DNA of 64,000 nt. Source: Euclidia mi. Lineage: Eukaryota; Arthropoda; Insecta; Lepidoptera; Erebidae. Location of the stretch: the NCBI GenBank assembly GCA_944739405.2, contig OX123193.2:8812331-8876330 (forward strand). The letters are read 5' to 3'. The notes beneath the pieces are model-generated. The model did no database searches, had not been told where the DNA came from, and saw only the letters and a program-made list of their open reading frames with translations. Below, piece by piece: positions 32,307 to 43,139 of the stretch (its first letter is position 1; each line of letters begins with the position of its first letter). The translations under genes were made by a program, and so were the position numbers.

Positions 32307-32639
32307 ATTTTTATAGTACTTATGAAAAACATATTTTTCTATTATTCTATACATCTTACTAAGATTTTATTTTTATTTTTCTAAAAGATTAATCAAAAAT
32401 AAGTAGAATAAAAACAATTAAAGTTCCTTACTAATTAAGATGTTGCTTATTTCATACCTATCAATTTGGGGTAACTGCAGACCCCGTGCGACTAACAATG
32501 TTAGTTTATTGGCGCGCCTAATTAAAGGTTAACCTTGCATTGAAGGTTTTATCGAAAAATATATTTTGGATACAATTTTAGGGGTTCTAAACTTTAACGG
32601 CGTTTTTTTCGAATTCGAGTTTTTGCAGTTACTGCACTT

Positions 32640-32780
32640 TAGGTTCGGGAGGGCAAGTAGCTGGCAGCGGCTGGACGCGAAGAGCCAAAAATCGGGCTCA
32701 GTGGCATGCCATTGGAGAGGCCTATATCCTGCTGGATACTGATCCTGTTGGACTATGGCAAGCTGATGATGATGAACGTT
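32640..32780 (+). pseudogene. LINE ORF2 C-terminal fragment with GAT-rich tail
   Basis: The plus-strand frame reads VAGSGWTRRAKNRAQWHAIG then EAYILLD. This matches the usual last residues of a moth LINE ORF (WxxxGEAYVQQWTA type). A gatgatgatgaa tail follows. It is probably RTE-like or related and severely 5'-truncated. Confidence 0.55.
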
Positions 32781-32784
32781 GCGT

Positions 32785-33640
32785 TTGGCATATAAAACAC
32801 TATGGAAAACAAGGTAATTTTTGGTGTCAAAAAAGTGATAGTGGTATTTGTGAATACCCTCTACTACGTATTGTTTTATGAGTAAGTCAGACTTGCACTT
32901 GATTTAATTATTCATATTTAATACACACTCAATAAATCCTTATTAATAATATATATAGGTTGATACCTATAAGTTACTTTGCAATGAAGTCTTTGTCATT
33001 GAAATATTACTCAACTCGTTATTCCTCAATCTCGTTTAATCAACCTTAGGACGATAACATATTCTCGGTATGTGGGCTGTGTAATACTTTATAACTCCAA
33101 TTATATTATTTACGCATATAGCGTCATTCAATACGACAGTCATCACTATTTATAGAATCAAACACACTCATATATCTCCATTATTATCCTACATTAAACC
33201 GTCCATTCAATTAAATCAGCAATTAAATAACTAAATTAAAATACTACTAATAAATTACTAAGTCTAAAGGGACGCTAGTAAAACAAAAACTTAGCAAACT
33301 ATTTCATAATTTTATTGCAACGCTCATAATTTAAAGTCATGCTGTGGTGATTTAACGATGGGCACAATTATTAAAGATTTAATTGAGTTATGATCATGGG
33401 TATTATAATCCCTGGTTTAATAACTTCTTGTCATTTACGATAATAAGGATGGGATGGTTATCGATATTTTAGATATTCAAAGATGATATTCATAATTTAG
33501 ACTGCAGTGAATTAATATGGTAATAAAAAAGTTTATAGTTTGAACTCTAAACTTATGAGTTGTCGTAAGTCTAATTGCATAAGTTTACGCTTCTGTTTGC
33601 GGTCGACGGTAAGGTTCTGCATACGATTCGAATCTTTTTT
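32785..33640. other. Non-coding AT-rich DNA
   Basis: No gene, tRNA-like box or terminal repeat recognised. Confidence 0.5.
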
Positions 33641-33644
33641 TTTC

Positions 33645-33960
33645 TTTTTTATGGTAATAGGCGGCAAACGAGCAGACGAATCGCCCGATGGTAAGCAATT
33701 ACCGCCGCCCATGGACACAAGCAACACCACAGGATTCACAAGTGCGTTGCCGCCCCTTGGGGTTGGGAAAATGGATAGGATGAGAAGTGGGATGAGGGAG
33801 AAGGAATAGGGGATAGGGCCTCCGGCACTCTCACTCACCGAACGAAACGCAACAGTTTAGGTACTGTTACTTTACGTCAATTTTCTGTGAGAGGGTAGTA
33901 CTTCCCCGGTCGAGCCGGCCCATTAATGCTGAAATCAGCAAGGCTCTACTACCGTGAATT
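33645..33960. repeat. SINE-like dispersed repeat (caaacgagcagacg family)
   Basis: It contains ggcaaacgagcagacgaat, cccgatggtaagcaattacc, gtgcgttgccgcccct and ggtcgagccggcccatt. This ordered set is abundant in moth and butterfly genomes as a SINE-like repeat. It is non-coding; the overlapping short frames are not real. Confidence 0.65.
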
Positions 33961-34204
33961 CTCTGATCTGAGATCTGGCAGATCTGTTTGGTTTCTAATT
34001 TGCATCGCAGTACGGTGTCTATAAAATTCACTTTAAATTGTAGTATTCAGCCACACGATTCTTAAATCCATGCAAGTTAAGGTAAATCTAGGCTAAATTA
34101 AAAAATAAATTATTGTAACTAACGCGTTTAGGTCCGTAGACACATTTTCGGATACTCTTATTAATGTACTGCTATTATAAAGTTCAAGTATTATTAGTGA
34201 ACTA

Positions 34205-34335
34205 CTAGCATAGAAGTGGTTCCAATTCAGCTTGCTAGACCCACATATGCTCACTAATAATCCTCCTAGCGTTATCCCAGTTTCCACCTGGCGTCCGCAT
34301 ACTAGTCTAACCGGATTTGGCACACATGCTCACTA
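34205..34335 (-). repeat. SINE family C fragment
   Basis: The 3' part of the family seen complete at 41755-42135: ctagcgttatcccagtttcc and ctagtctaaccggatttgg are present in reverse orientation. Confidence 0.5.
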
Positions 34336-34627
34336 ATTAAGTTTACCAAAACACACAATTCCAAATTTGCTTAAGCTTCTACAAGAGTATTATCAAGCTA
34401 ACAAATATCTATCGATAAATACTCAGTCCTCCGTAATTCTATTTACGATATCATCGACACGATCCCTTCCCTATTGCAACGTATTTTCGTACGTCGCAGC
34501 TGCTCTAATTTGTCGCGACCGTCACGACTCGTGTCTCGAGGAACAGCAGTGATGTTAACAACGATGTTTTGACGTCCATCCACTACCAGAACAGACTGCC
34601 ATATTAAATTTGTGATGTTATTTTTAA

Positions 34628-34706
34628 CCCCTTGTATGCCGGAACGCAGATCTACGCGAGACACAATAGCTTTTTAATTGTGTCTGGTATTCCGGCATAC
34701 AAGAGG
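34628..34706. mobile_element. 79-bp piggyBac-type MITE
   Basis: TTAA lies at 34624-34627 and 34707-34710. The termini are CCCCTTGTATGCCGGAA at the left and, inverted at the right, CCTCTTGTATGCCGGAA (16 of 17 match). The interior is about 45 bp. Its ends differ from those of the larger piggyBac derivative at 31177, so a different transposase source is implied. Confidence 0.8.
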
Positions 34707-35769
34707 TTAAGGATTATGTGGAGTAATATTAAGTTTTGCGTTTGATTTTTATAGTTATATTGACCTTAGTGTCTTGGTAAAAAAGCGGGTAAGCCAAAAA
34801 AGGATAGCCCTCTATTTATGAGGTGATATTATATAGAACAGTGTACTTTAGCAGGTGGAAAAATCGTACACTAGTGATTTCAGTGCAAATAAAGCGAGCA
34901 GCAAACTTATTCAAGTGATTTTGCACCACTGAAGTGACGCTAGCCCAACTCGCGCCCTGCTAGTTTTTGTTACTTTTTTTACTGTTGGCTTAGATTGACT
35001 ACGACGTAACAAAAAACCTTCAGTTTTCGTCAGTCTATATATTTTGCGACACAATGCCCTCTTAAATTATGAGCACGCCATTGTACACTTACTCCCAACC
35101 TCCCTACAAAACTCACAAAAAGAAACACACAAAAGCTCCTATCGCTTACTTACCTAAAACACCCCAAGTAATCTCTCCAGACCCTGTTTCTTTAACCAAG
35201 ATCAATACTAAAATCCTTATCTCCATTCAATTAAGTAAACTAAACGGTCTAATCGTAAGGCTGTATATAAGCAGATAGGGAAAGCCAGTTTCCCATTGTT
35301 ACAGGCCACAGGCGAAAAATCTTCATTGTCTGGAGTACGTGAGGGGAATGTCTGCGTGCGATGGCCAACAGAATTATTATTTCTGAGAATTTCTTTATTC
35401 AGCACATTATGGCGATCATTCATTGATATATTGACGCTGGAAAGGCCAAATTGTATTAACGACCACTTTACCTATTGTTCAGTACAACAATTTAAAAGTT
35501 TTGAAAAAATACATATCTAATTAACCACTTGAGCATTCTCATAATAGTTATTATAATAACGTTTACTATGTTATTATGTTATATTGCAGTTTTTTCAAAT
35601 TATTTATCATATAACAACTGCGCAGATAAGAAATTCAAATTGATAGAATTATTTTGTGATTTTTATTTTATTTCTATGTAGATAATTTATACTGTTACAT
35701 ACCAAAATGACAATATTAACTAAAACATGCTTTTGTTTTTTACATGTGGACTTATGTAATGATATTAGA

Positions 35770-35915
35770 TCAAAAAACACGCGCACCACCTTTCAAAGTT
35801 AAGTGCGTATTAAATTATTAACTATCGCTTTCCTAGCGCTTCGAAGAACACGGTCCCGGGTATCATGAAGATCTTAGTCAATCCCTATGAGAAGTGAGTA
35901 CACTTCATAGATTGC
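35770..35915 (+). repeat. SINE family C fragment
   Basis: Diverged body of family C: taagtgcgtattaaattatt, ttcgaagaacacggtcccgg and catgaagatcttagtc. Confidence 0.5.
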
Positions 35916-36239
35916 TCGTAAAAAAAAAATATATCTTATTGTGTCATGGCATTTGTGCCACTAGCCGCCAGCAGGCTCGGTAGGTAGCTGATACATGATA
36001 GCTGCGAATTAAGCTGACTACTCTGAACGCGTCGCTCGCTATGTCTTTGTGTAGTAGCTGATTCTGAATTGTTTCCATGAATTCTAAAATAATTAACAGT
36101 GTCCGTTTCAGTCATAGCATAAAAATTACATAATTATTATTTAATTTACCTGTAAATAAGCATAGTTTGTTTATAGTGTAGAACACATACCTTTATGCTG
36201 ATCCTATTGTTATTGTTATTTATAATGTAAGTATAAAAT

Positions 36240-36290
36240 ATAAATAACGTATATTTACACGCACCTTGCGTGTAAATATACGTTATTTAT
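36240..36290. repeat. Perfect 24-bp palindrome with 3-nt loop
   Basis: The arms at 36240-36263 and 36267-36290 are exact reverse complements, with core aacgtatatttacacgca and loop cct. It is long enough to extrude as a cruciform or to mark a fold-back insertion. Confidence 0.85.
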
Positions 36291-36344
36291 GAGACTGACG
36301 TTGCAAGCGCTTGGCGCCTATGACAACATAATAAATTGTGTTAT

Positions 36345-36480
36345 ATAATGCTGCGACGCGTTGACTTATAGGTCAGCATGGCTGGCGCTGTGCTCGCGGC
36401 GCGTTTGCGTGCGTCAAGCAGCGCTGCTCAAGCGGCACTGGTCGGGCCGCCGTGCGGCAGGCCAGCCGTCGCGTGAGCGA
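36345..36480. other. CpG-rich island without clear gene
   Basis: An isolated GC-rich block includes atggctggcgctgtgctcgc. It could encode a 32-residue alanine-rich peptide, but nothing supports translation. It may be a repeat or a regulatory fragment. Confidence 0.3.
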
Positions 36481-36539
36481 TTACTTTACATTGTTCATAG
36501 ATTATACAGATATACTAGTAATTGTTCTATAATTTTGTA

Positions 36540-36740
36540 ACTTGTCTGTATAAATAAGACACTTTGGGACGAATGGAGCATCGTCTTTTATCTACCTAAG
36601 TTTTCTAATGATCTTGTTTTGTATGACTGTACTTATATACTTTCTTTAATTATTATGTATTTTATCTAATTTCTTTGGTTCTTACTTGCTGTAAAATTTA
36701 TGTTATTGTGTGCAAATAAATGAATTCTTATTCTTATACC
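36540..36740 (+). repeat. LINE 3' UTR-like tail
   Basis: It ends tgtgcaaataaatgaattct, resembling the 3' ends of CR1/Jockey-group LINEs. No coding remnant was found upstream. Confidence 0.3.
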
Positions 36741-36769
36741 TGTATACAGTAGTCCTGGCCTAAGCACTT

Positions 36770-36915
36770 CATGACAGTCGGGCCCAACGGCGATGGCTTA
36801 ATGTGCTTGCCGAGGCAAGCGATAATAAACTACATATTTCTAACGCACATAGCTTCGAAAAGTGGTACGCGTCACCGATTCGAAACCGATACGTTCTGCT
36901 TAACAATCTGTTGGT
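36770..36915 (-). repeat. SINE family C copy, diverged
   Basis: On the minus strand it has a tRNA-like head with a B-box-like ggtttcgaatcgg and the body tcgcttgcctcggcaagca. The plus strand shows ggtatctccactagcc, diagnostic for the family. No complete end was found. Confidence 0.5.
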
Positions 36916-36919
36916 ATCT

Positions 36920-39000
36920 CCACTAGCCTATTTTTGCCTAGGTACGCTAAAAGTCATTTCCAGAAGCGAAACATTTACTCTCTTTACATCCGTGTGTACT
37001 CTATGTAATTTACTCATTAGTACCTATCAACATTATCATTTATTTGTAAGGAAATCATATTTTTTATCACAATTACTTTAACATAATTCACTTAAAGTAA
37101 CGACACTTTATTTCAAAACTTATTATCATTATATTAGGGTACATTATAAAATGCCGACATAAAATCTAAGAGCCCTTTAAATAGCCAATTATGAAATTGT
37201 CAACGATATTTCGTAACTTTTTAATAGATGTTTTAAGCGCAGTTCTGTTTTTAGTAAGGTTATCAAAATGGAGAAGATAGAATTCAACAAGTAAATAAAG
37301 AACAGGAATAAAACAGAATTAATTCAAATAAAGCTTTGTAAAATTATTGATAGTATCGAGGTACGAGCCGTCTTAATTTTCTAAATGAAAACAGCAATTT
37401 TTAACAAAAGTCTATGTTCATCTGAAAACCATACTATTTGAATTAATGCGACGACACATAACCTATAACCTAGTTTATACATACTTAGTGGCAGAAATAA
37501 TTTCCATACGTACGTACCCGGGTAAAAATATCAGATATCAATTTGTTAAAAGATTCGTCCCCTCTGATTTTATATCTTTTACGATAGCGTAGAAGATATT
37601 ATTTTCTTTCTTCTTATTGACTTCGATAAAATATTTATTTATTTACATATTCGATGGAGTGCCACAAAGCTCAATTTTGAGCTCTTTGTGACTATCCACT
37701 ACCAGTCACTTTTGATGTGCAGCCAGAAAGCGGCATAAGCTTCCCTAACAATGTCGCGGTTTGCTCTAAACACGACTATTTCAATAGTAGTTTTAAAATT
37801 TAGAAATTATCTATGTTTAAAAAAAGCATATTCAAAGGCGTGCTTTTCCACAAAGGGTGTGTTTATGCCTATTTGAAATAAAACAAGCTCTTTTAACAAG
37901 CAGTGCAAATAAATTACCGAGCTCTTTCTACGCGGTGTTCAACTTTATTTCTTTATAATAGAAAGGTTAATGTTTACTAAAAACTTTTAAGAATTGTTTT
38001 AAAAATATACACTGTTCTGTATAAACAATTACTGTAGTTTATCCAAATTACTACACAGTAAACGCACTATTCTACTGCAAATATTTTACGCATTTTGCCT
38101 TTTGAACCTGAAGGAAACTAAAATGTGGATGTTACACTTCTGCCTACAACTATGGTGATACAGGCGTGAGCCTATAAAAATACTGAAATAAGACTGGCAT
38201 GGCTAGGAATATTTTCTTTTATATTTTATCACTAAAAAGTCTTTGATACGTAGTCCGATTTTAATAATATTTTTTTTTCTACTGCTCTCCACAATAATAT
38301 CACTGGGTTAATCACAGTTTCTCTTGCCTGTAGGCATTTGAAACTAGAACCTCAAACACAAAGTCCGATCTTAATTAGACACGTATTGACATGTCTTATC
38401 AACGCGTATTTACTCACTATTTTGTCAAGTAAACAACAAGTCTTTGTCTCCAACTCTCGGTAAAAGACCCATTGTGCCCAATATACAGCTGACGTTTCAG
38501 TGTACGCTACTAATAAATTGTTCCTCCTTTGGCGATATTCTGCCGGGATCCTCCTACTACATACGTTGATTCTAGCAACATAAACTAGCTGCTAATTTAG
38601 TTATCAAACAATATAGGGACACATTGTAGCTTTGATGACAGTCGTGACATGCTTTAATTAAGCGGCGGATAAGCAACATTGGTGCTGTGTGGATTGATTT
38701 ACTATATAGTCTATACGAGTATTCATAGTATATAATTCATGTTATGATACGTAGTACGATAAATCGGTTGGCATTGGTGTGTTACATACTTACGCTAGAT
38801 TTTGCTTATTTCGACACATGTGTGGTTGTTCTCTCACTCTCACAACTCAGGATCCGTGTAACCGCCTTTTGGGGCGCATTACCGAATGTTATCTCTTAGT
38901 GCTCCCATACATTCCAAGAAACTCAATCAGCTTCTTTTAGTCCAACCTGCCTGCCTAGTAGTTTTGGCTCTGAGTTGTCTTTTACTAACAGAAGAGTTTT
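36920..39000. other. Non-coding AT-rich DNA
   Basis: About 2 kb with no supported gene. An imperfect palindrome, cacaaagctcaattttgagc, occurs near 37664. Confidence 0.45.
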
Positions 39001-39005
39001 ATATA

Positions 39006-39209
39006 GGGTTATTTGTAAAACACCGTTAACCTCTTAGGGGGTGGTTATATTAATCATTATGAACAACTTTTGTTCAGAAAATTTTGCGAAATCGCGAAAA
39101 AAATATAAGCTGTTTCATACAATGATGAACTTTGACCCCGACAAAATGTTGTTCATTATGATGAATATAACCAGCCCCTAAGAGGTTAACGGTGTTTTGC
39201 AAATAACCT
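39006..39209. mobile_element. ~200-bp MITE with ~60-bp terminal inverted repeats
   Basis: The left end, GGGTTATTTGTAAAACACCG, continues through ttaacctcttagggggtggt and aatcattatgaacaac. The right end is the inverse with a few mismatches. The terminus GG-TT-TTTGTAAA is Harbinger-like, but no clear target duplication was found. It is non-coding. Confidence 0.75.
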
Positions 39210-39394
39210 TGTATAAATTGAATACAGATAATGCTGTTGTCATGGCGTAATATTAAGACTTAGTTTTTTCACTTTAGGACTTTCACTTTTCTACAGTAAG
39301 TGCGCCATTAAATTTATTGTTCGTTCTAAGACGCACGCATTCGTTGGTCAGTTTTATTTGTTATATATTTTTTATTATTTATCTATAGTTACAG

Positions 39395-39608
39395 GTTCTG
39401 GAGAGGCAGCAACGCACCGATCGTTACAGGAGAGGTAGCTCAACGATCTTATTCTGCAGTTGATGAATGCGGGCGGCTCAAGATGAATCTATGTAGACAG
39501 CCTCGGGAGGCCTCTTTCAGTTTAGATAATGATGGTATTGACGTTTGCTCTCTGTCCAGTTTAGGCTTAGATGACAGAGACTCTAACATTCTAATAGGAA
39601 TCGTTTAA
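39395..39608 (+). CDS. Candidate last coding exon of an unknown host gene
   Basis: A pyrimidine-rich tract and acceptor (tctatagttacag) at 39382-39394 precede a frame open from 39396 to TAA at 39606-39608, 71 codons including the stop. The product has balanced composition, unlike neighbouring AT-rich frames: it starts FWRGSNAPIVTGEVAQRS and ends with an acidic, serine-rich tail (SLDNDGIDVCSLSSLGLDD) and then a short hydrophobic end, ILIGIV. The first base of the exon would complete a codon from an upstream exon. I do not recognise the protein, and no upstream exon was identified. Competing frames in the same exon stop early. Confidence 0.4.
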
Positions 39609-39609
39609 T

Positions 39610-40180
39610 GAGTAATTCTTATTCAAATTCAAGAATCAAATATCATAATGCACATAAATTGCCCAACATTCACCTTACGAAAGTAATATACAAGTAAAAC
39701 TACACAACTCCACAGGTTATTTTCTAGCGGATGGTATCGCTAATTTTTAGACGTACGCGAAACTTACCGCGGAAACACTTGTAAACTAAGAGGTTCTTGG
39801 CAATTTTCACGTGAAACTAATTCGTCAAGTTCTTGCCAACTCTTGCAACAGATAATATTCATAGTTTTGATATACCCGTGTGTTGTTAAGTAGACACTAT
39901 ATAGACATTGAATAGTTTTGTTACAAGTTTGAGCGATTCGATGTTCGAAGTTTTTAGCGTAGCGATAGCGTGGTACGTAGGTAGCTTTTAGCGATATTAA
40001 GACTTTCAATGCATGTATGGCGTAGAGTTTTAGACGCTCGCCTCGTCGTTTCAAAGTGTGCCTAGTTTTGTCGGTTTGATTCCCATACAAGTCAACAGTT
40101 TCACAACGCTACACTTTGTGTGATCCATATTTTTTTAGTGTTGAAAGTCTACGTGTATTTGTGTCTATTGATTGAATTTT
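39610..40180. other. Non-coding / unrecognised sequence
   Basis: A 108-codon minus-strand frame (39764-40090) is present but shows no recognisable motif and no splice or start context. No clear polyadenylation signal follows the candidate exon at 39395-39608. Confidence 0.4.
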
Positions 40181-40184
40181 TGTG

Positions 40185-40384
40185 AAGTCCCTCGCGACAC
40201 AGGATATATTCCAAGTGAGAGAGTTGCTTTAAAAAAAAAACAACTTTTGACTCCTAAATATATTCAACTAGCTACATATGTGCAAAAATAGTATTTGATT
40301 AAATGACGGACTCTCTCATTTTCTGTTTCTTTTTTAAAAAGACAACTACCCCACTAGGAATAAATCCTGTGTCGCGGGGGACTT
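40185..40384. mobile_element. ~200-bp MITE with ~30-bp inverted ends
   Basis: The left end, aagtccctcgcgacacagga, and the inverted right end, aaagtcccccgcgacacagg, are followed on both sides by tattcc-like and gagagag motifs. The right end abuts the (TATG)n tail of the LINE at 40382, so one element landed at the edge of the other. Confidence 0.7.
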
Positions 40385-41185
40385 TACATACATACATACA
40401 TACATAGACTCACGCCTGTTTCCCCGAGGGGTAGGCAGAGACTACAGAACGCCATTTGCAACGATCCTGACATATCTCTCTTGCTTCATTCACTCCCATC
40501 AGATTCCTCATGCATGCTCTTCTGTTCACGGTGCTTCTAACCTGTCCTGTTTTTAGGATGTCTTCAATCTGGTCAGAGAACGTCCGCCTAGGTCTTCCCC
40601 TTCATCCTGTCCCTTCCACACTTGCCTTATATATCTGCTTGGTCAGTCTTTCGTCATCCATCCTCTCCACGTGCCCAAACCATCTTAGCATACCTTTCTC
40701 GATGCTTGTCACTACATCTTCTTTTACCCCACAACACTCTCTTATCACACAATTCTTTACTCTGTCAGTCAAAGAAACACCACACATACTTCTCAGTGCT
40801 CTCATTTCTACTGCATTTATTCTACTTTCATGGCTCTTCTGCCATACCCAACTATCACTACCATACATAAGAGTAGGTACTAACACCCGTCTATGTACAG
40901 CCAAACGTGCCTTTTTGGACACGTTTTGGCTATTCATAAACGCCTTTAGAGCTCCATTTACTCTATTACCTGCATTAACTCTTCTTTCAATATCTTCTAC
41001 ATTCTTACCATCTCTTGTAAACAGCGTACCTAAATATACAAACTCATTCACTTGCTCCACTCACTGTTCATCGTTCAAAACATTACAAGCCGTAACGCAT
41101 TCCTCCTTTTCAAAAACCATAACTTTCGTTTTACTCACATTCACTTTCATTCCTTTCCTCTCTAACGCATCATACATGATTGTTA
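40382..41185 (-). pseudogene. RTE-clade LINE, 3' part only, with (TATG)n tail
   Basis: The minus-strand frame covers the C-terminal third of an RTE ORF2: KGMKVNVSKTKVMVFEKEE, then an in-frame TGA near 41060, VNEFVYLGTLFTRDGK, RRVNAGNRVNGALKAFM, LMYGSDSWVWQKSHESRIN and LRWFGHVERMDDERLTKQIY. The 3' UTR carries gtctctgcctacccctcggg and ends in (TATG)n. The same ending is found on the SINEs at 5035, 14223, 46655 and 59490. The copy is 5'-truncated near 41185. Confidence 0.85.
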
Positions 41186-41189
41186 CCAT

Positions 41190-41345
41190 TTACAAACATA
41201 CAATCAACGGACACAATGAACACCCAGACTCGAAACAACACTTTATGGATCACACACAGTGTTGTCTTTTATGGGGATCGAACCCACGTCACTCGGTGAA
41301 GTATCAAGCGGCGAGGCGGCCGCTGAAACCACTACGCCAACCGTG
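41190..41345 (-). mobile_element. tRNA-derived SINE, second family
   Basis: The minus strand begins ctgcacggttggcgtagtgg (A-box region), has a B box gggttcgatcccc, the body gtgttgtttcgagtctgggt and the tail tgtatgtttgtaaa. It lies directly upstream of the 5' edge of the RTE fragment. No duplication was identified. Confidence 0.7.
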
Positions 41346-41754
41346 CAGTCTGAGGCATTAGTTATGAAAAATCTTTAAATAGTCTTCCCATATTTATTTT
41401 TGCTGTGATGACTTTCTTAAAAAGTAATCGGTAACTTAGATAAGCCCATCCGAAGGAAGAACATACAGATTAGTTTACAACCTAGTAGTAGTCCAACCAG
41501 ATTTAATTGCGCATCATGAGGTTAAACTGGTTTAACCTTATATATCTGGATATATAAAATTAAAAAATAAATGTACATCGAATTATAATATCAGAAATAG
41601 CTACTGAGTTTTTTTTGCTTGAATACGACCTTTTCATGGACAATTCAGTCTGTAAAAATTCAGGACGGCAGACAGTCGCTGGACATTTAAAAACAAGGCT
41701 CGTCAATGGATTCAACGTGGGTTATTGGCTGAATCATCGTAATCATCATGTATA

Positions 41755-42135
41755 TAGAATATTTTGAAGGCAGCAATAGCCTACTGGAGATACCAACAGA
41801 CTGCCATGCAGAGGGTATCGGGTTCGAATACATGGCGCGCACCAATGACTTTTCGGAGTTATGTGCGTATTGAATTGATAATTATCGCTCGTCCCGTGCC
41901 TCGGAGAGCACGTTAAGCCGTCGGTCCCGGTTGTCATGAAGATCTTTGACAGTCGTTATAGGTCAGTACCTTCTCAGTAAACTGATACTACTCTTAACCA
42001 TGGAATATCGCTATCCCTTCGGGTTTTGGAGGTCAGATAGGCAGTCGCTCCGTGGAAAAGCTAATAATCAGCCAAATCCGGTTAGACTAGAAAGCGGACC
42101 CCAGATTTAAAATGGGATAACGCTAGGAGAATGAT
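41755..42135 (+). mobile_element. SINE family C, nearly complete copy
   Basis: A tRNA-like head (tagcctactggagataccaa, B box gggttcgaat), the middle part gccgtcggtcccggttgtca, gcagtcgctccgtggaaaag and ggttagactagaaagcgg, and a tail gaatgatgatgata. A second near-complete copy is inverted at 46083-46475. Confidence 0.75.
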
Positions 42136-42139
42136 GATG

Positions 42140-42440
42140 ATAGAATATTTTATTGTATATAATATGTATATATATGTTATAATATATTAATATATATTTT
42201 ATTATGTATAGTATATTATATTAAGTATTAAATGTATATGTGTATTGTATTAGTGTGTTATGTATATTATTTATTAAAGTATCTAGTTATACCTAAATTC
42301 CATTATAAAGTACTTCCACCTAATACCTGCCTTAACTATCTCTGCATCACCCTAAGGTAGACTGTTAGACAATGCCTAAGGTATTAAGTCCGCCTATGTA
42401 CAGTATTGTGCAGGAAGTTTAATAAATAAATAAATAAAAA
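42140..42440 (+). repeat. AT microsatellite and LINE-type (TAAA)n tail
   Basis: Near 42150-42240 is a TA-rich low-complexity run. From 42300 a 3' UTR-like piece ends cagtattgtgcaggaagttt followed by (TAAA)n. No coding part remains. Confidence 0.5.
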
Positions 42441-43139
42441 AATAAATGCTCAGTTCTAAATAAAAAACTAATTGTCTAAGACCATTGATATTGAAGTTTG
42501 ACTAAACGGTTGGCACCAAGTCACCTCGGAGTATGGATACCTCGCTTGTTGCAAGTTCGATTCACAAAAGGAACAGCACTATGTGTGGTCTGTGTGTTCT
42601 TTGTTTCAATATCTGGCCAGTACTCTGCAGAATAGAGCTTACTGGCTGGTAAATAGCCTTTCAAGGAAAAAGAAGAAGCATTTTGAAATATAATTTTTAC
42701 CATTGTATTGTTTACTCTAGGCTAAAGGTGTGTTGTAATTACACTGTGGCGTAGACGTTGATTAAAACATTTTTATTTATTTGTCGCGGCTTAAAAGTTT
42801 GTTTATCGACAAGTATTTGAAGTACGGAGCTTTTAAAGGAATTCCACTTTGAATAACAATTACTTATTCCGTTTCCCAGACACCCATTAATAAGTCAATC
42901 TTGTTTATATTTTGCTTTTCCTGTTTGCAGGGTTGTCGCCTGTACAAAGGATATCGTCGAAAGAAAAAAACCCAAGTCTGTAATTGTTTTTGTAGGGATA
43001 CTGCCAGATTGTTTGTGGTTTATTCACAGATTTAATAGGTTTTCTTAAGAAAAATATAAACATCAGGTAATGTGATATATCACTAAAGACACTTTTAAAA
43101 TAATGTTAAAGACTCCTTATATTGTATAGAAAAGAACTT

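Larger units (their letters stand above)
31177..32528 (+). mobile_element. piggyBac-like element, internally deleted
   Basis: TTAA lies at 31173-31176 and 32529-32532. The terminal inverted repeats are CCTTTAATTAGGCGCGC at the left and its reverse complement at the right. Further inward are GC-rich subterminal motifs (ggggtcgcggggacccc and ggggtcgcggcgacccc). Only the first and last parts of a piggyBac-type transposase remain, so the 1352-bp element lacks the DDD catalytic core and depends on a transposase encoded elsewhere. TTAA duplication and a terminus starting CC are the superfamily hallmarks. Confidence 0.85.

Noticed and set aside
35069..35520. Short frames near a tgttacag acceptor-like site
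   Set aside because: Frames on both strands are equally open and none has protein-like conservation that I can recognise.
39764..40090. 108-codon minus-strand frame as a host gene
   Set aside because: No recognisable domain, no splice context; may be repeat-derived.
40510..41361. 283-codon plus-strand frame
   Set aside because: Ser/Leu/Thr-rich antisense of the RTE C-terminal region, which has clear motifs on the minus strand.
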